Of a stretch of DNA of 42,930 nucleotides, positions 1 to 8,252 are shown one piece after another. The stretch spans positions 1-42,930 of the forward strand of contig JACVCL010000010.1 in assembly GCA_016742075.1 (NCBI GenBank), given 5' to 3'. The notes under the pieces are model-generated. The model was not told the DNA's origin, searched no databases, and worked only from the letters and a program-made list of their open reading frames with translations. Source of the DNA: Phycisphaerales bacterium. GTDB taxonomy: Bacteria > Planctomycetota > Phycisphaerae > Phycisphaerales > UBA1924. Position 1 is the first letter of the stretch. Each line of letters opens with the position of its first letter. The position numbers were made by a program, and so were the translations under genes.

Positions 1-153
1 CTTTCCCCACCGCGCCTGTGCCTCAAACCCGCCCGGACGGGCCCCCCGGACCCCAACCCCCCCCCACCCCAAAGAGCCCCCGCCCGCCCCCCCCCCGCCC
101 CCCCCCCCCCCCCCGCCGCAGGATCCCCCCCGTCCCCGACCGGCCGGGCCGCC
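1..153. repeat. C-rich low-complexity tract upstream of ABC ATPase gene
   Basis: The plus strand is nearly all C from about 49 to 114, including uninterrupted runs of 10 C (87-96) and 17 C (98-114). No gene, ribosome binding site or conventional promoter is visible. The opposite strand would carry long G-runs able to form a quadruplex. It lies 40 bases before the first gene's ATG, so it could affect that gene's expression, or it could be a poorly resolved homopolymer at a contig end. Confidence 0.7.
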
Positions 154-1269
154 ATGGACGAGACCGTTCCGCTGCTGCAGGTCGACGATCTGGCAGTCTC
201 CTTCGCCCAAGGCGGCGGTCCGCGGATCCAGGCGGTCGACGGCGTCCGGATGACGATCTATCCCCGCCAGACCCTGGCCGTGGTGGGCGAGTCGGGCTGC
301 GGCAAGTCCGTGACGGCCATGTCGGCGCTGCGCCTGGTGCCGACGCCCCCCGGCCGATTCGACCGCGGCCGCATCCTCTTCCGCGGTTCCGGCGAGCCCA
401 CCGACCTTCTGACCCTCAGCGACGCCCGGATGCGGTCGATCCGCGGCTCATCCATCGCCATGATCTTCCAGGAGCCGATGACCTCGCTGAACCCGGTCTA
501 CACGATCGGCGATCAGATCATGGAGGCCATCCTCCTCCATCAGCGGGTGAGCCACGACGAGGCTTTCGAGATCGCCGTCGGCGCGATGAACGACGTCGGC
601 ATCCCCGACCCGCGGACGCGCATCAAGGCCTATCCGCACCAGTTCTCGGGCGGCATGCGGCAGCGCGTCATGATCGCGATGGCCCTGGCGTGCAACCCTC
701 GGCTGCTCCTCGCCGACGAGCCGACGACGGCGCTCGACGTCACCATCCAGGCTCAGATCCTCGAGCTGCTCTCCGAGCTCCAGCGGACGCGGCAGATGGG
801 CATCATGCTCATTACCCACGCCCTCGGCGTCGTCGCGGGCAACGCCGACGTCGTCTGCGTCATGTACGCCGGCCGCGTCGTCGAGTACGCCAACGTCTTC
901 GAGCTCTTCGCCAACCCGTTGCATCCTTATACGCGCGGCCTGTTCGCGTCGATCCCCAAGCTGGGCGACGCCGGGCACCAGAGGACACGCGAGCACCGCC
1001 TGGTGACCATCCGTGAAGTGGTCGACGATCCGAAGCAGTTCCAGCGACTGCCCGGGGCCGAGCACGGCGTCCGCCCCTGGTGGCCATGGCAAGACCCGCC
1101 GAAGGATCTCCGCCCCCAGCCCGGCCCCGCCGGGGACTACTACCTTCAGGAGGTTCGCCCCGACCACTGGGTCGGCGTGTGGCGGACGGAGGCAGTCGCC
1201 GAGCACCAGTCCCGCCCGCCCGATCTCCGGTATCGCGTGGCCGACGATCCGTCCCGACCCAGGGGCTGA
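154..1269 (+). CDS. Oligopeptide/dipeptide-type ABC transporter ATP-binding protein
   Basis: This is a cytoplasmic ATPase of the OppD/DppD type that would energise a peptide or nickel importer. Visible motifs are Walker A GESGCGKS (residues 45-52), Q-loop FQEP (105-108), signature FSGGM (164-168), Walker B LLLADEP (184-190) and the H-loop His222. The start of the family's C-terminal oligo_HPY segment ([10 protein letters not shown], 254-263) is present. The cysteine-bearing motif that usually follows is absent, replaced by about 90 residues rich in P, W and charged residues. LITHAL replaces the usual LITHDL, but the H-loop histidine is intact. No partner permease or binding protein lies downstream, so its partners are probably left of the window. 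The ATG at 154 has no clear Shine-Dalgarno sequence and is the first ATG after a C-tract. Confidence 0.9.
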   Translation: MDETVPLLQVDDLAVSFAQGGGPRIQAVDGVRMTIYPRQTLAVVGESGCGKSVTAMSALRLVPTPPGRFDRGRILFRGSGEPTDLLTLSDARMRSIRGSSIAMIFQEPMTSLNPVYTIGDQIMEAILLHQRVSHDEAFEIAVGAMNDVGIPDPRTRIKAYPHQFSGGMRQRVMIAMALACNPRLLLADEPTTALDVTIQAQILELLSELQRTRQMGIMLITHALGVVAGNADVVCVMYAGRVVEYANVFELFANPLHPYTRGLFASIPKLGDAGHQRTREHRLVTIREVVDDPKQFQRLPGAEHGVRPWWPWQDPPKDLRPQPGPAGDYYLQEVRPDHWVGVWRTEAVAEHQSRPPDLRYRVADDPSRPRG

Positions 1270-1282
1270 GAGGAGCACCGCC

Positions 1283-2446
1283 GTGCGCGTGCTGCTGATG
1301 GCCGATCCCTCGTTCGCCCGGCGGGAAGAGGCGATGCTGCGCCGCCTCGAAGTGGGCCTGCTCGGCGAGGGATGCCGCGTGACCCGCGCGATGCCCGCTC
1401 GGGCGGCCGTACGCTCCACCGCCGCGCCGGGCGGCACAGATTCGATCGGCGAGCTCGGCCCGACCATCGCCTACTCCGGCGCCGATTCGGGACTGCTCAG
1501 ACCCCTCCATCTCCGCCGGTTCCTCCGCGAAGCCGAGCGGCTGGCCCGATCGCAGGGCGATGAGCCCGCCCAGCCCTTCGACATCGTGCATGTTCTCGGC
1601 GATGCCTGCTGGGACCTCGCCATCGACGTGGCCGCGGCTCTCGACGCCACCCCGGTGCTGGAGGTCTGGTCCGCCGCGTGCCTCGCCCGCATCAAGCGCG
1701 TGGAAGCGGCGTTCGCCAGGGCCCAAGAGGACCCATCGGCCCGGGGCGTGTGGCTCGCGCCCGACGCCGCGATGCTCGGCGCAGTCGAGCGCCTCGGACC
1801 GCGGTGGCGGCGCGAGCTGGCCCCATGGGGCGTGCACCTCCCGGCGAGTGGTGCGGAGCGGCGCCCCCACCCCGAGTCGGCCGTCGGCGTCGCGGTCGTC
1901 TCGGCCGGGCGTGAGGAGAAGCCCCTGGCGGCCCTCCTCGAAGCCCTCGCCGATCTCGCCGAGCGCGCACCGGGGCTGCTGATCTTCGCCGACGACGAAG
2001 CTCTCGCCGGGCACCGGAGCCTCTGGCGCCTGGCCGAGGGGCTCGGCCTGCTCGAACGCCTCTCGATGATCGCCGACACCGAGGCCCGGCGAGAGCTCAT
2101 CCTGCGAGCCGATGTGCTGGTGTGCCCGGATCAAGCGGGTGAACACCGCTCGATCGTTCTCGACGCGATGGCCGCGGGGCTGGCGGTCGCCGCCAGGGCC
2201 GAGCCTCTGAACGACGCCCTGATCGAGGGACGCACCGCCGTGCTCGTTCAATCGGCCGACCGTTCGGGCTTCTCGGCGGCCCTCGCGCGTGTCGTGCTCG
2301 ATCCCGGCTACGCCCGCGATCTGGGGGCCTCGGCGCGACGCTGGGTGCAGGAACAGCGCCCGGCCGACGGGCACGTGCGGGCGGTTCTCGCGGCGTATCG
2401 CTCGGCCGCGGCGCCGGAAGCGCTCCGCTTCACGGCGAGCGCCTGA
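1283..2446 (+). CDS. Glycosyltransferase family 4-like protein
   Basis: A 387-residue protein, probably a GT-B glycosyltransferase. The C-terminal half shows the family 4 pattern: a segment reading RADVLVCPDQAGEHRSIVLD followed directly by AMAAGLAV, where the first E is the expected sugar-nucleotide contact. A tail follows in which ..DPGYARDLGASARRWV.. matches the usual closing helix. The N-terminal half is a divergent acceptor-side Rossmann domain (VRVLLMADPSF... FDIVHVLGD). The GTG at 1283 is chosen because GAGGAGCACC precedes it at a suitable distance and the product starts with a beta-strand typical of the fold. It starts 13 bp after the ABC ATPase stop, so the two are probably co-transcribed. 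Its last 17 bases overlap the convergent TPR gene. The sugar donor and acceptor cannot be read from sequence. Confidence 0.75.
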   Translation: MRVLLMADPSFARREEAMLRRLEVGLLGEGCRVTRAMPARAAVRSTAAPGGTDSIGELGPTIAYSGADSGLLRPLHLRRFLREAERLARSQGDEPAQPFDIVHVLGDACWDLAIDVAAALDATPVLEVWSAACLARIKRVEAAFARAQEDPSARGVWLAPDAAMLGAVERLGPRWRRELAPWGVHLPASGAERRPHPESAVGVAVVSAGREEKPLAALLEALADLAERAPGLLIFADDEALAGHRSLWRLAEGLGLLERLSMIADTEARRELILRADVLVCPDQAGEHRSIVLDAMAAGLAVAARAEPLNDALIEGRTAVLVQSADRSGFSAALARVVLDPGYARDLGASARRWVQEQRPADGHVRAVLAAYRSAAAPEALRFTASA

Positions 2447-3503
2447 GCCTCTCGACGAGCTGAACGGCCCCCGCGTGGCCACGCCGAGCCGCCGCTTCCG
2501 CGTATCGGAGCGCCCGATCCGCCTGCGAGGCCTGATCGAGCCAACGGGCCGCCTGGAAGGCCATCTCGGCGTTCTCCGGAGCCGCTTCCGCGGCCCGGGT
2601 GTATTCCTCGGCCGCAAGGTCAGGCTTGCCCAGAAGCCCCAGGGCCAGCGCGTACTCTTCGAGCAGGGCGGGGTCGGCCGCCCGTTCCTCGGGCGGCACA
2701 GCCGCGAGCAGGTTGGCCGCGGCCGCGGGCTCGCGCTGGCGGTTCAGAATCTTGGCTTCGACCACGCGCCACGTGGCCCGGTCGGCCTCAAACTCGCGCG
2801 CCCTGCGGACGTAGCCCAGCGCCACGCTCAGCCGGTTCTCATCGAGCGCAAGGCCGGCCAGGGCGCCCCAGGCCACCGCCAACGACGGATCAAGGCGGGT
2901 CGCGATCATCAGGTTCGCCCGCGCCGCATCGGGTCTGCCCAGGCGACGCTGCACCTGGGCGCGGTACAGCGGGTGCTTCGGATTGCTCGGGTCAAGAGTC
3001 TGCGCCACCGCGTAGTGGGCATCGGCCTGCTCGTCACGCCCCAGGTCCGCCGAGAGTGTGCCCGCCATGAAGCGGTACTCCGCGTGGTCCGGGCCGATAG
3101 CGATGCCCAACTCGTACTGCTCGAGCGCTTCGTCCTTCCGCCCGAGGGTCAGCAGCGTCTCGCCGTAGAGAAACCGAAGGGCCTGGTCCGCCGGCGCCCG
3201 GTGCACCGCCGGCTCGAGAATCGCGGCGGCGCTCGCCGGATCGGCCCGGTTCAGGTAGCCGCGCGAAGCGCTGACGATCGCCTCAATCTTCTCGGCCGTG
3301 AGCGGTTCCGCCCGACCCGAAACAGCGGCCCTGGCCCGCTCGCCGGCGGAAGCCTCCTGGAGCGGGGGCGGCGTCGACAGCAGACGGACGGTCAGCCACG
3401 CGCCGGCCGCGAGAATCGCGACCACCGGCACCAGAGCCAGGTACGCCAGCCGGCGACGGCCGGGGGCTTGGGAGGCGGGCTCATGACCGGCGGAGTTCGA
3501 CAT
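2430..3503 (-). CDS. Membrane-anchored TPR-repeat protein
   Basis: A 357-residue protein with a cytoplasmic N-terminus of about 18 residues, one transmembrane helix (about residues 19-40, YLALVPVVAILAAGAWLTV) and then tetratricopeptide-like helical repeats to the C-terminus. Recognisable TPR consensus includes ..ALEQYELGIAIGPDHAEYRF.., ..ADAHYAVAQTLDPSNPKHPL.. and ..AAEEYTRAAEAAPENAEMAF... Such proteins scaffold protein complexes; the partner here is unknown. It is divergent from valS with only 54 bp between the start codons, and its 3' end overlaps the glycosyltransferase gene by 17 bp in a convergent arrangement. The start at 3503 is the only one that places the transmembrane helix near the N-terminus. 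It lacks an obvious Shine-Dalgarno sequence. Confidence 0.85.
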   Translation of the reverse strand: MSNSAGHEPASQAPGRRRLAYLALVPVVAILAAGAWLTVRLLSTPPPLQEASAGERARAAVSGRAEPLTAEKIEAIVSASRGYLNRADPASAAAILEPAVHRAPADQALRFLYGETLLTLGRKDEALEQYELGIAIGPDHAEYRFMAGTLSADLGRDEQADAHYAVAQTLDPSNPKHPLYRAQVQRRLGRPDAARANLMIATRLDPSLAVAWGALAGLALDENRLSVALGYVRRAREFEADRATWRVVEAKILNRQREPAAAANLLAAVPPEERAADPALLEEYALALGLLGKPDLAAEEYTRAAEAAPENAEMAFQAARWLDQASQADRALRYAEAAARRGHAGAVQLVERLRRSP

Positions 3504-3557
3504 CGTGAGGACATTATCGGCGGCGGTACACTTGACGGTTCACTGCGACTCCCGAGC

Positions 3558-6500
3558 ATGACCCGAACCGAGGACCGATCGGTGCCCGAACTGGCCAAGC
3601 GATACGTGCCCGCCGACCACGAGCCGCGGATCCGCGAGAAGTGGACCGCCGCCGGTGCGTCCCACGCCGACCCGCAGCGCGTGCTGTCCGGAGCGGCCAA
3701 GCCGTTCTCGATCGTGATCCCGCCCCCGAACGTCACCGGCGCGCTGCACCTCGGGCACGCGCTGAACAACACGCTGCAGGACATCCTCACCCGCTTCCAC
3801 CGCATGTCGGGGTTCGAAACGCTCTGGATGCCCGGCACCGATCACGCCGGCATCGCCACCCAGGCCGTGGTCGAGCGCCGACTGTTGAAGGAGCAGGGCA
3901 AGCGCCGAACCGACTTCACCCGCGAGCAGTTCGTGGCCCAGGTGCAGGCCTGGAAGGACGAGTACGAGGCGCGCATCACCGACCAGCTGAAGACCATGGG
4001 CTGCTCGTGCGACTTCGAGCGCCAGCGGTTCACCATGGACGAGGTCTGCGCGGCCGCGGTCCGCGAGGCATTCTTCAGGCTGTTCAAGGACGGCCTGATC
4101 TACCGCGGAAAGCGCCTCGTGAACTGGGACCCCGTGCTCCAGACCGCCGTGGCCGACGACGAGTGCTACGACGCCGAGATCGACGGGCAGTTCTATTTTC
4201 TCCGCTACCCGCTCGTTCACCGGTCGGGCGCACCGGCGACATGGTCCGAGCTGCGTTCGCGCGGCTGGCCCGCCGATCTCCCCGAAGAGCTGCTCGACGG
4301 CGACCCCGGCGCCCGATCCGACGACCGCCAGGCTTGGGTGACCGTCGCCACCACGCGCCCCGAGACGTATCTCGGCGACACCGCGGTGGGCGTGAACCCA
4401 CGCGACCCGCGTGCCCCGGCGCTCCGCGCTCTGGCGGTGCGCCTCCCGCTGGTTGGCCGCGTCATCCCGATCGTGGAAGACGGGTACGTCGTGCTCCCCA
4501 AGGCCCTCGCGACCACCGAGGAAGAGGCCGGCGACCCCAAGGCCGCGTTCGCCACGGGCTTCCTGAAGGTGACCCCCGGGCACGACGCCAACGACTACGA
4601 GCTCGGCCGGCGGCACAACCTTCCCATCGTCAACGTGATGGCCCCGGACGCCACCATCTCCGACCGTTACGGCTGGAGCGATGTCGGCGACGCCCGGCGC
4701 TTCGTGGGCCTCTCGCGGGAAGAGGCCCGCAAGCGCGTGGTCGCCGAGTTCAAGGCCCACACGGTCGGCGGCGACGCCGGCGCGGCCCCGCTCTTCGCCG
4801 CCGCCAAGCCCTACCGCCACACCGTGCCCCACTCCGATCGCTCCAAGGCGGTCATCGAGCCCTACCTCTCCGACCAGTGGTTCTGCAAGGTCACCGACGA
4901 CCGTCTCCGCGGCGCGGCGCTGCGGGCCATGGCCCCCGAGCAGCGGACCACCCGCACCGCGCAGGATGGGCCGCCCCGCGAGCACGACGGCCGGCTGCGC
5001 TTCTTCCCCGCGCGCTACGCCAGGACGTTCGAGACCTGGCACGAGAACCTCCGCGACTGGTGCATCTCGCGCCAGCTCTGGTGGGGGCACCGCATCCCGG
5101 TGTGGAGCCGCCGCCTGACCCCGGCCCACGATGCGGACCTCCTTGCGGCGGTGACGGGCGGAACCGGCCCCGACGCAATCGCGGGGCTCCTCGGCCTCCG
5201 TTCATCGCCCGCGAACGCCTGCGTACGGGTGTTCGGCGGTCCCGACGCCGCCGGGCCCGTTGAGTCTTCGGGGCCATCGGCCTCCGCAGGCCGCGACGTC
5301 TTCGTCTGCCTCCGCGACCCCGACGGCGCCGATGCCGACGCGGTCCGGGCGCTCGAGGCCCGCGGCTTCCGGCACGACGAGGACGTCCTCGACACCTGGT
5401 TCTCCTCGGCCCTCTGGCCCCTCTCGACGATGGGCTGGCCCAATCCCGCCGCGTTCCCCGCCACCGCGGGACTGCTGGAGGCGTACAACCCGACCACGGT
5501 GCTCAGCACCGCCCGCGAGATCATCACGCTCTGGGTGAGCCGCATGGTCATGTTCAACCGCTATTTCCGCGACGGGCGGCTGCCGTTCACCGACGTGTTC
5601 ATTCACGCCGTGGTGCAAGACGGCAACGGCCAGCGGATGAGCAAGAGCGCCGGCAACGGCGTCGACCCGCTCGACATCATCCGCTCGCACGGCTCCGACG
5701 CCATGCGCTTCGTGCTGGCGAAGATGACCACGCAGACGCAGGACGTCCGGATGCCGGTGCAGAAAGACGCTGAAACGGGCCTGAACACCTCCCCGCGGTT
5801 CGACGAGGGCCGCAACTTCTGCACCAAGCTCTGGAACGCCGCGCGGTTCGCGCTCCTGAATCTCACGGGCCCTGAGGCCGCGGGCGACGCGGCCCGCACC
5901 CAGGCCGTGAACTCCGCCGGGCTCTCGCTGGCCGACCGATGGATGCTCTCCCGCGTGGCGTCGGCAGCGATCTCGGCCGAGCGGGCCATCCGCGAGTATG
6001 AGTTCAGCGTCTACGCCGGCGTGCTCTACGACGTCCTGTGGCGCGACTTCTGCGACTGGTACCTCGAAGCCATCAAGCCCACCGTGAAGCATTCGCCCGA
6101 CCAGCGCGCGGTGCTGCGGGCGGTGCTCGACGCGATCCTGCGCATCCTGCACCCGGTGGCGCCGTTCATCACCGAGACGCTCTGGGAGGAAGTCTCGGCG
6201 GTGAAGACCGTGCCGGTCCGGGGGCTCGACCTCCCGCCATCGGCCACGCTGGCCCGGGCCGCGTGGCCCGGCGCCGCGGCGTCGCTCCGCGACGAAGCCG
6301 CCGAGGCCGACTTCGAGCGCCTGCGCTCAGTCGTCGAGGGGGTCCGGGCGATCCGGGCCTCAAGGAACATCGACAGCCGCCGACGGCCGACCCTCCACGC
6401 CGACGCCGCCTTCCTGACCCTTGCCAAACTCGCAGGCGGGATGGTCGAGACCATGGCCGGCCTCGGCGGCATCGTCGCGACGCCGCCCGCAACCGCCGCG

Positions 6501-6764
6501 ACACCGCTCACGCTCGACGGACGCGAATACCTGCTGACGGACCTGGAAGACGCCGCCGACGCCGCGGGGGCGTCTGAGCTTCTCAAGCAAACCCTGACAA
6601 AGCTCGATAATGACATCGCGGCCCTCGAGAAACGCCTCTCGAGCCCCGGGTACGCGCAGAAGGCGCCGGCGAAGCTGGTGCAGGAATCGCAGCAGCAGCT
6701 CGCCCAGAAGCGGGCCGAACGCGACGCCGCCCGCCGGCGGCTCGAGGAGTTGACCACCCGATGA
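3558..6764 (+). CDS. valS: Valyl-tRNA synthetase
   Basis: Class Ia synthetase that charges tRNA-Val. The ATP-site signatures are HLGH (in PPPNVTGALHLGH, near residue 60) and RMSKS (near residue 695). The CP1 editing domain contains TTRPETYLGDTAVGV, and the zinc-independent block WCISRQLWWGHRIPVW is intact. The protein ends in the expected coiled-coil tRNA-binding arm (LLKQTLTKLDNDIAALEKRL.. to RRRLEEL). At 1068 residues it is longer than usual (about 880-950). Extra length sits in the editing domain (after FYFLRYPLVHRSG) and in a roughly 60-70-residue A/G/D-rich insert between GHRIPVW and DVLDTWFSS. ATG 3558 is chosen; an alternative GTG is at 3582. The gene overlaps the next one by ATGA. Confidence 0.97.
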   Translation: MTRTEDRSVPELAKRYVPADHEPRIREKWTAAGASHADPQRVLSGAAKPFSIVIPPPNVTGALHLGHALNNTLQDILTRFHRMSGFETLWMPGTDHAGIATQAVVERRLLKEQGKRRTDFTREQFVAQVQAWKDEYEARITDQLKTMGCSCDFERQRFTMDEVCAAAVREAFFRLFKDGLIYRGKRLVNWDPVLQTAVADDECYDAEIDGQFYFLRYPLVHRSGAPATWSELRSRGWPADLPEELLDGDPGARSDDRQAWVTVATTRPETYLGDTAVGVNPRDPRAPALRALAVRLPLVGRVIPIVEDGYVVLPKALATTEEEAGDPKAAFATGFLKVTPGHDANDYELGRRHNLPIVNVMAPDATISDRYGWSDVGDARRFVGLSREEARKRVVAEFKAHTVGGDAGAAPLFAAAKPYRHTVPHSDRSKAVIEPYLSDQWFCKVTDDRLRGAALRAMAPEQRTTRTAQDGPPREHDGRLRFFPARYARTFETWHENLRDWCISRQLWWGHRIPVWSRRLTPAHDADLLAAVTGGTGPDAIAGLLGLRSSPANACVRVFGGPDAAGPVESSGPSASAGRDVFVCLRDPDGADADAVRALEARGFRHDEDVLDTWFSSALWPLSTMGWPNPAAFPATAGLLEAYNPTTVLSTAREIITLWVSRMVMFNRYFRDGRLPFTDVFIHAVVQDGNGQRMSKSAGNGVDPLDIIRSHGSDAMRFVLAKMTTQTQDVRMPVQKDAETGLNTSPRFDEGRNFCTKLWNAARFALLNLTGPEAAGDAARTQAVNSAGLSLADRWMLSRVASAAISAERAIREYEFSVYAGVLYDVLWRDFCDWYLEAIKPTVKHSPDQRAVLRAVLDAILRILHPVAPFITETLWEEVSAVKTVPVRGLDLPPSATLARAAWPGAAASLRDEAAEADFERLRSVVEGVRAIRASRNIDSRRRPTLHADAAFLTLAKLAGGMVETMAGLGGIVATPPATAATPLTLDGREYLLTDLEDAADAAGASELLKQTLTKLDNDIAALEKRLSSPGYAQKAPAKLVQESQQQLAQKRAERDAARRRLEELTTR

Positions 6765-7867
6765 CGCACGGACGCCGATCGCTGCGCCTGGCCTTCGCCT
6801 GCGGGGCCGCGGTGGCCCTCGCGGGCTGCTCCATGCCCAATCGCGCCCTCACCGAGGACGCGTCCGCCCCCGCCGATCGGCCCGCCGGCGACGCCTCGCC
6901 CCGACCGGGCGTGATCGAGCGGGAGAACTGGTCCTTCGGCGGCGTCAAGGGTCAGGTGATCCGCACCGAGCACTACCGCCTGTTCACCACCGAGAAGAAC
7001 CCCGTCATCGTCTCTCGGTTGTCGGACTTCCTTGAGTACGCGCTCTCCCACTACCGCACCGCCATCGTGGATCTGCCCTCGCCCGAGATCAAGCTCGACA
7101 CCTATCTGATGGACAACCGCGGCCAGTGGGCCACGCTCACCAAGGCGCTCATGGGCGAGCAGGCCGAGACGCTCACGAAGATCCAGCGGGGCGGGTTCGC
7201 GTCGCGGGGCATCGGCGTCTACTACGACCTGGGCCTCTTCGACACGCTGGCGATCGCCGCGCACGAGGGCTGGCACCAGTACACGCAGCGCACCTTCCGC
7301 GACCCTCTTCCGATCTGGCTCGAAGAGGGACTGGCCACGTACATGGAAGGGCACCGCTGGAGCGGCTCCGCCCCCACCTTCCGCCCGTGGGCGAACCTCG
7401 AGCGATTCGATCAGCTCCGCAAGGCCCACGCTGGCGGCAAGGTCATGCCGCTCGACGAGCTGCTCCAGTCCCAGCCCGCGGGGCTTATCCAAGCCGTGGG
7501 CGATCAGCAGCTGCTGACCTACTACGCCCAGGTCTGGGCGCTCGCCCACTTCCTCGCCGAAGGCGCCGACGGCCGTCACCGCGTCGAGCTCCAGCGCCTG
7601 CTGCGCGACGCCTCGGAGGGCAAGGTGCGCGACGCCCTCACCGCCCGGGTGGGTGCCCGCGGTGCCGCCAACGCCCTGTCGACCAGGGTCGGGCCGGCGG
7701 TCTTTGATGCCTACTTCGGGGATCCGACCTCCGAGATCGCGTCCGAATACCGCGCGTTCATCGAGCGATTGGTGGCTTCCGGAGGGCGCAGCGCCGTCGC
7801 GGCGGGCCGTTCTCCGCTCTCCGCCGAGGGGCGCCAGGCCGTCGGGACCGGGGCCTCCGGCCGATAA
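6761..7867 (+). CDS. DUF1570-like lipoprotein metallopeptidase
   Basis: A 368-residue lipoprotein. The signal peptide ends in the lipobox LAGC (Cys near residue 22). The centre carries a gluzincin-like zinc site: HEGWH (HExxH) in IAAHEGWHQYTQ, and about 20 residues later WLEEGLATYMEG, supplying the probable third ligand Glu. This arrangement is typical of the DUF1570 peptidase-like family common in planctomycetes. Substrate is unknown and activity is inferred from the intact ligand set. Its ATG overlaps the valS stop (ATGA), so translation is probably coupled to the synthetase gene although no functional link is obvious. The C-terminal 35 residues are low-complexity and probably disordered. 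Confidence 0.75.
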   Translation: MTHGRRSLRLAFACGAAVALAGCSMPNRALTEDASAPADRPAGDASPRPGVIERENWSFGGVKGQVIRTEHYRLFTTEKNPVIVSRLSDFLEYALSHYRTAIVDLPSPEIKLDTYLMDNRGQWATLTKALMGEQAETLTKIQRGGFASRGIGVYYDLGLFDTLAIAAHEGWHQYTQRTFRDPLPIWLEEGLATYMEGHRWSGSAPTFRPWANLERFDQLRKAHAGGKVMPLDELLQSQPAGLIQAVGDQQLLTYYAQVWALAHFLAEGADGRHRVELQRLLRDASEGKVRDALTARVGARGAANALSTRVGPAVFDAYFGDPTSEIASEYRAFIERLVASGGRSAVAAGRSPLSAEGRQAVGTGASGR

Positions 7868-8019
7868 AAACGTTCGTGGCAGGCGAGGGCCCCGCGATTC
7901 AAGGGTAATTCCCCGGTCAAGTCCTCCGGCACGACCAGAAACTGTCCCGGGGTCATCGGAACCGATGCGGGCACTGTGCGAAGAGTGGTGTGCTGGAAGG
8001 GTTTAGGTGATCATCCGCC

Positions 8020-8048
8020 TTGCCCGACCCGCAACCTCAGGGTATTCT
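8020..8048 (+). promoter_or_regulatory. Sigma-70-type promoter for the candidate RNA
   Basis: -35 TTGCCC (8020-8025), a 17-bp spacer, then -10 TATTCT (8043-8048) preceded by GGG. The GGGTATTCT block also precedes the gene starting at 13376 and the gene starting at 36123, and the same TTGCCC -35 precedes tRNA-Pro. The -10 lies within an ACCTCAG/CTGAGGT inverted repeat (8034-8053). Expected start is near 8055. Confidence 0.5.
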
Positions 8049-8054
8049 GAGGTC

Positions 8055-8225
8055 GGAAAAGGGATCCGCGCACTCTGGCGGTCCTCACAACGCGTTGCCG
8101 GTCTTCAGCCGGCTGTGTTCGTCCGTGTGCCGCGGGAGGCCTTGCCTCCTCCGGCGCCCCAACTGTGGCTTCCCTCTTACTCAACGCCCCGGACTTGCGG
8201 CCACGCAAGTCTGGGGTTGTTTTTT
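8055..8225 (+). ncRNA. Candidate stand-alone structured RNA of about 170 nt
   Basis: A stretch bounded by a promoter-like pair and a strong intrinsic terminator, with the only downstream gene on the opposite strand, so it cannot be a leader. Several pairings are possible: 8057-8064 with 8171-8178 (7 of 8 pairs) closing the body, GCCGG 8097-8101 with CCGGC 8109-8113, CACA/TGTG flanking that hairpin, and GGAGGC/GCCTCC (8135-8149) with a three-base loop. The length is like 6S RNA, but the layout looks branched rather than one long rod, and no SRP, RNase P or tmRNA signature is seen. Identity is therefore unknown. The alternative is a long 3' untranslated region of the upstream lipoprotein gene. 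Confidence 0.45.
8187..8225 (+). terminator. Strong intrinsic terminator
   Basis: A 13-bp stem (8187-8199 with 8204-8216, one G-U pair) closes a GCCA loop and is followed at once by TTGTTTTTT. It points rightward; the minus-strand side has no T-tract, so it does not serve the convergent MFS gene. Confidence 0.9.
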
Positions 8226-8252
8226 CCGGCCCAGTCCGGATTGGAGGCCTCA

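Larger units (their letters stand above)
7868..8252. other. Intergenic region holding a candidate RNA gene
   Basis: 385 bases lie between the end of the lipoprotein gene and the end of the convergent MFS gene. No convincing protein gene is present. The left third (7868-8019) shows nothing recognisable. The right part carries a promoter-like pair, a GC-rich stretch with several inverted repeats, and a strong intrinsic terminator reading rightwards (all listed separately). Confidence 0.7.

Noticed and set aside
2289-3557. N-terminal extension of valyl-tRNA synthetase
   Set aside because: The frame is open upstream of 3558, but it is antisense to the TPR gene and unlike ValRS, which aligns from near ATG 3558.
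7711-7974. 87-residue minus-strand frame overlapping the lipoprotein gene end
   Set aside because: Most of it is antisense to a real gene, no Shine-Dalgarno is seen, and the sequence lacks a recognisable fold or motif.
8055-8225. Assignment of the candidate RNA to 6S, SRP, RNase P or tmRNA
   Set aside because: Length fits 6S, but the pairings look branched and none of the conserved signatures of these RNAs was found.
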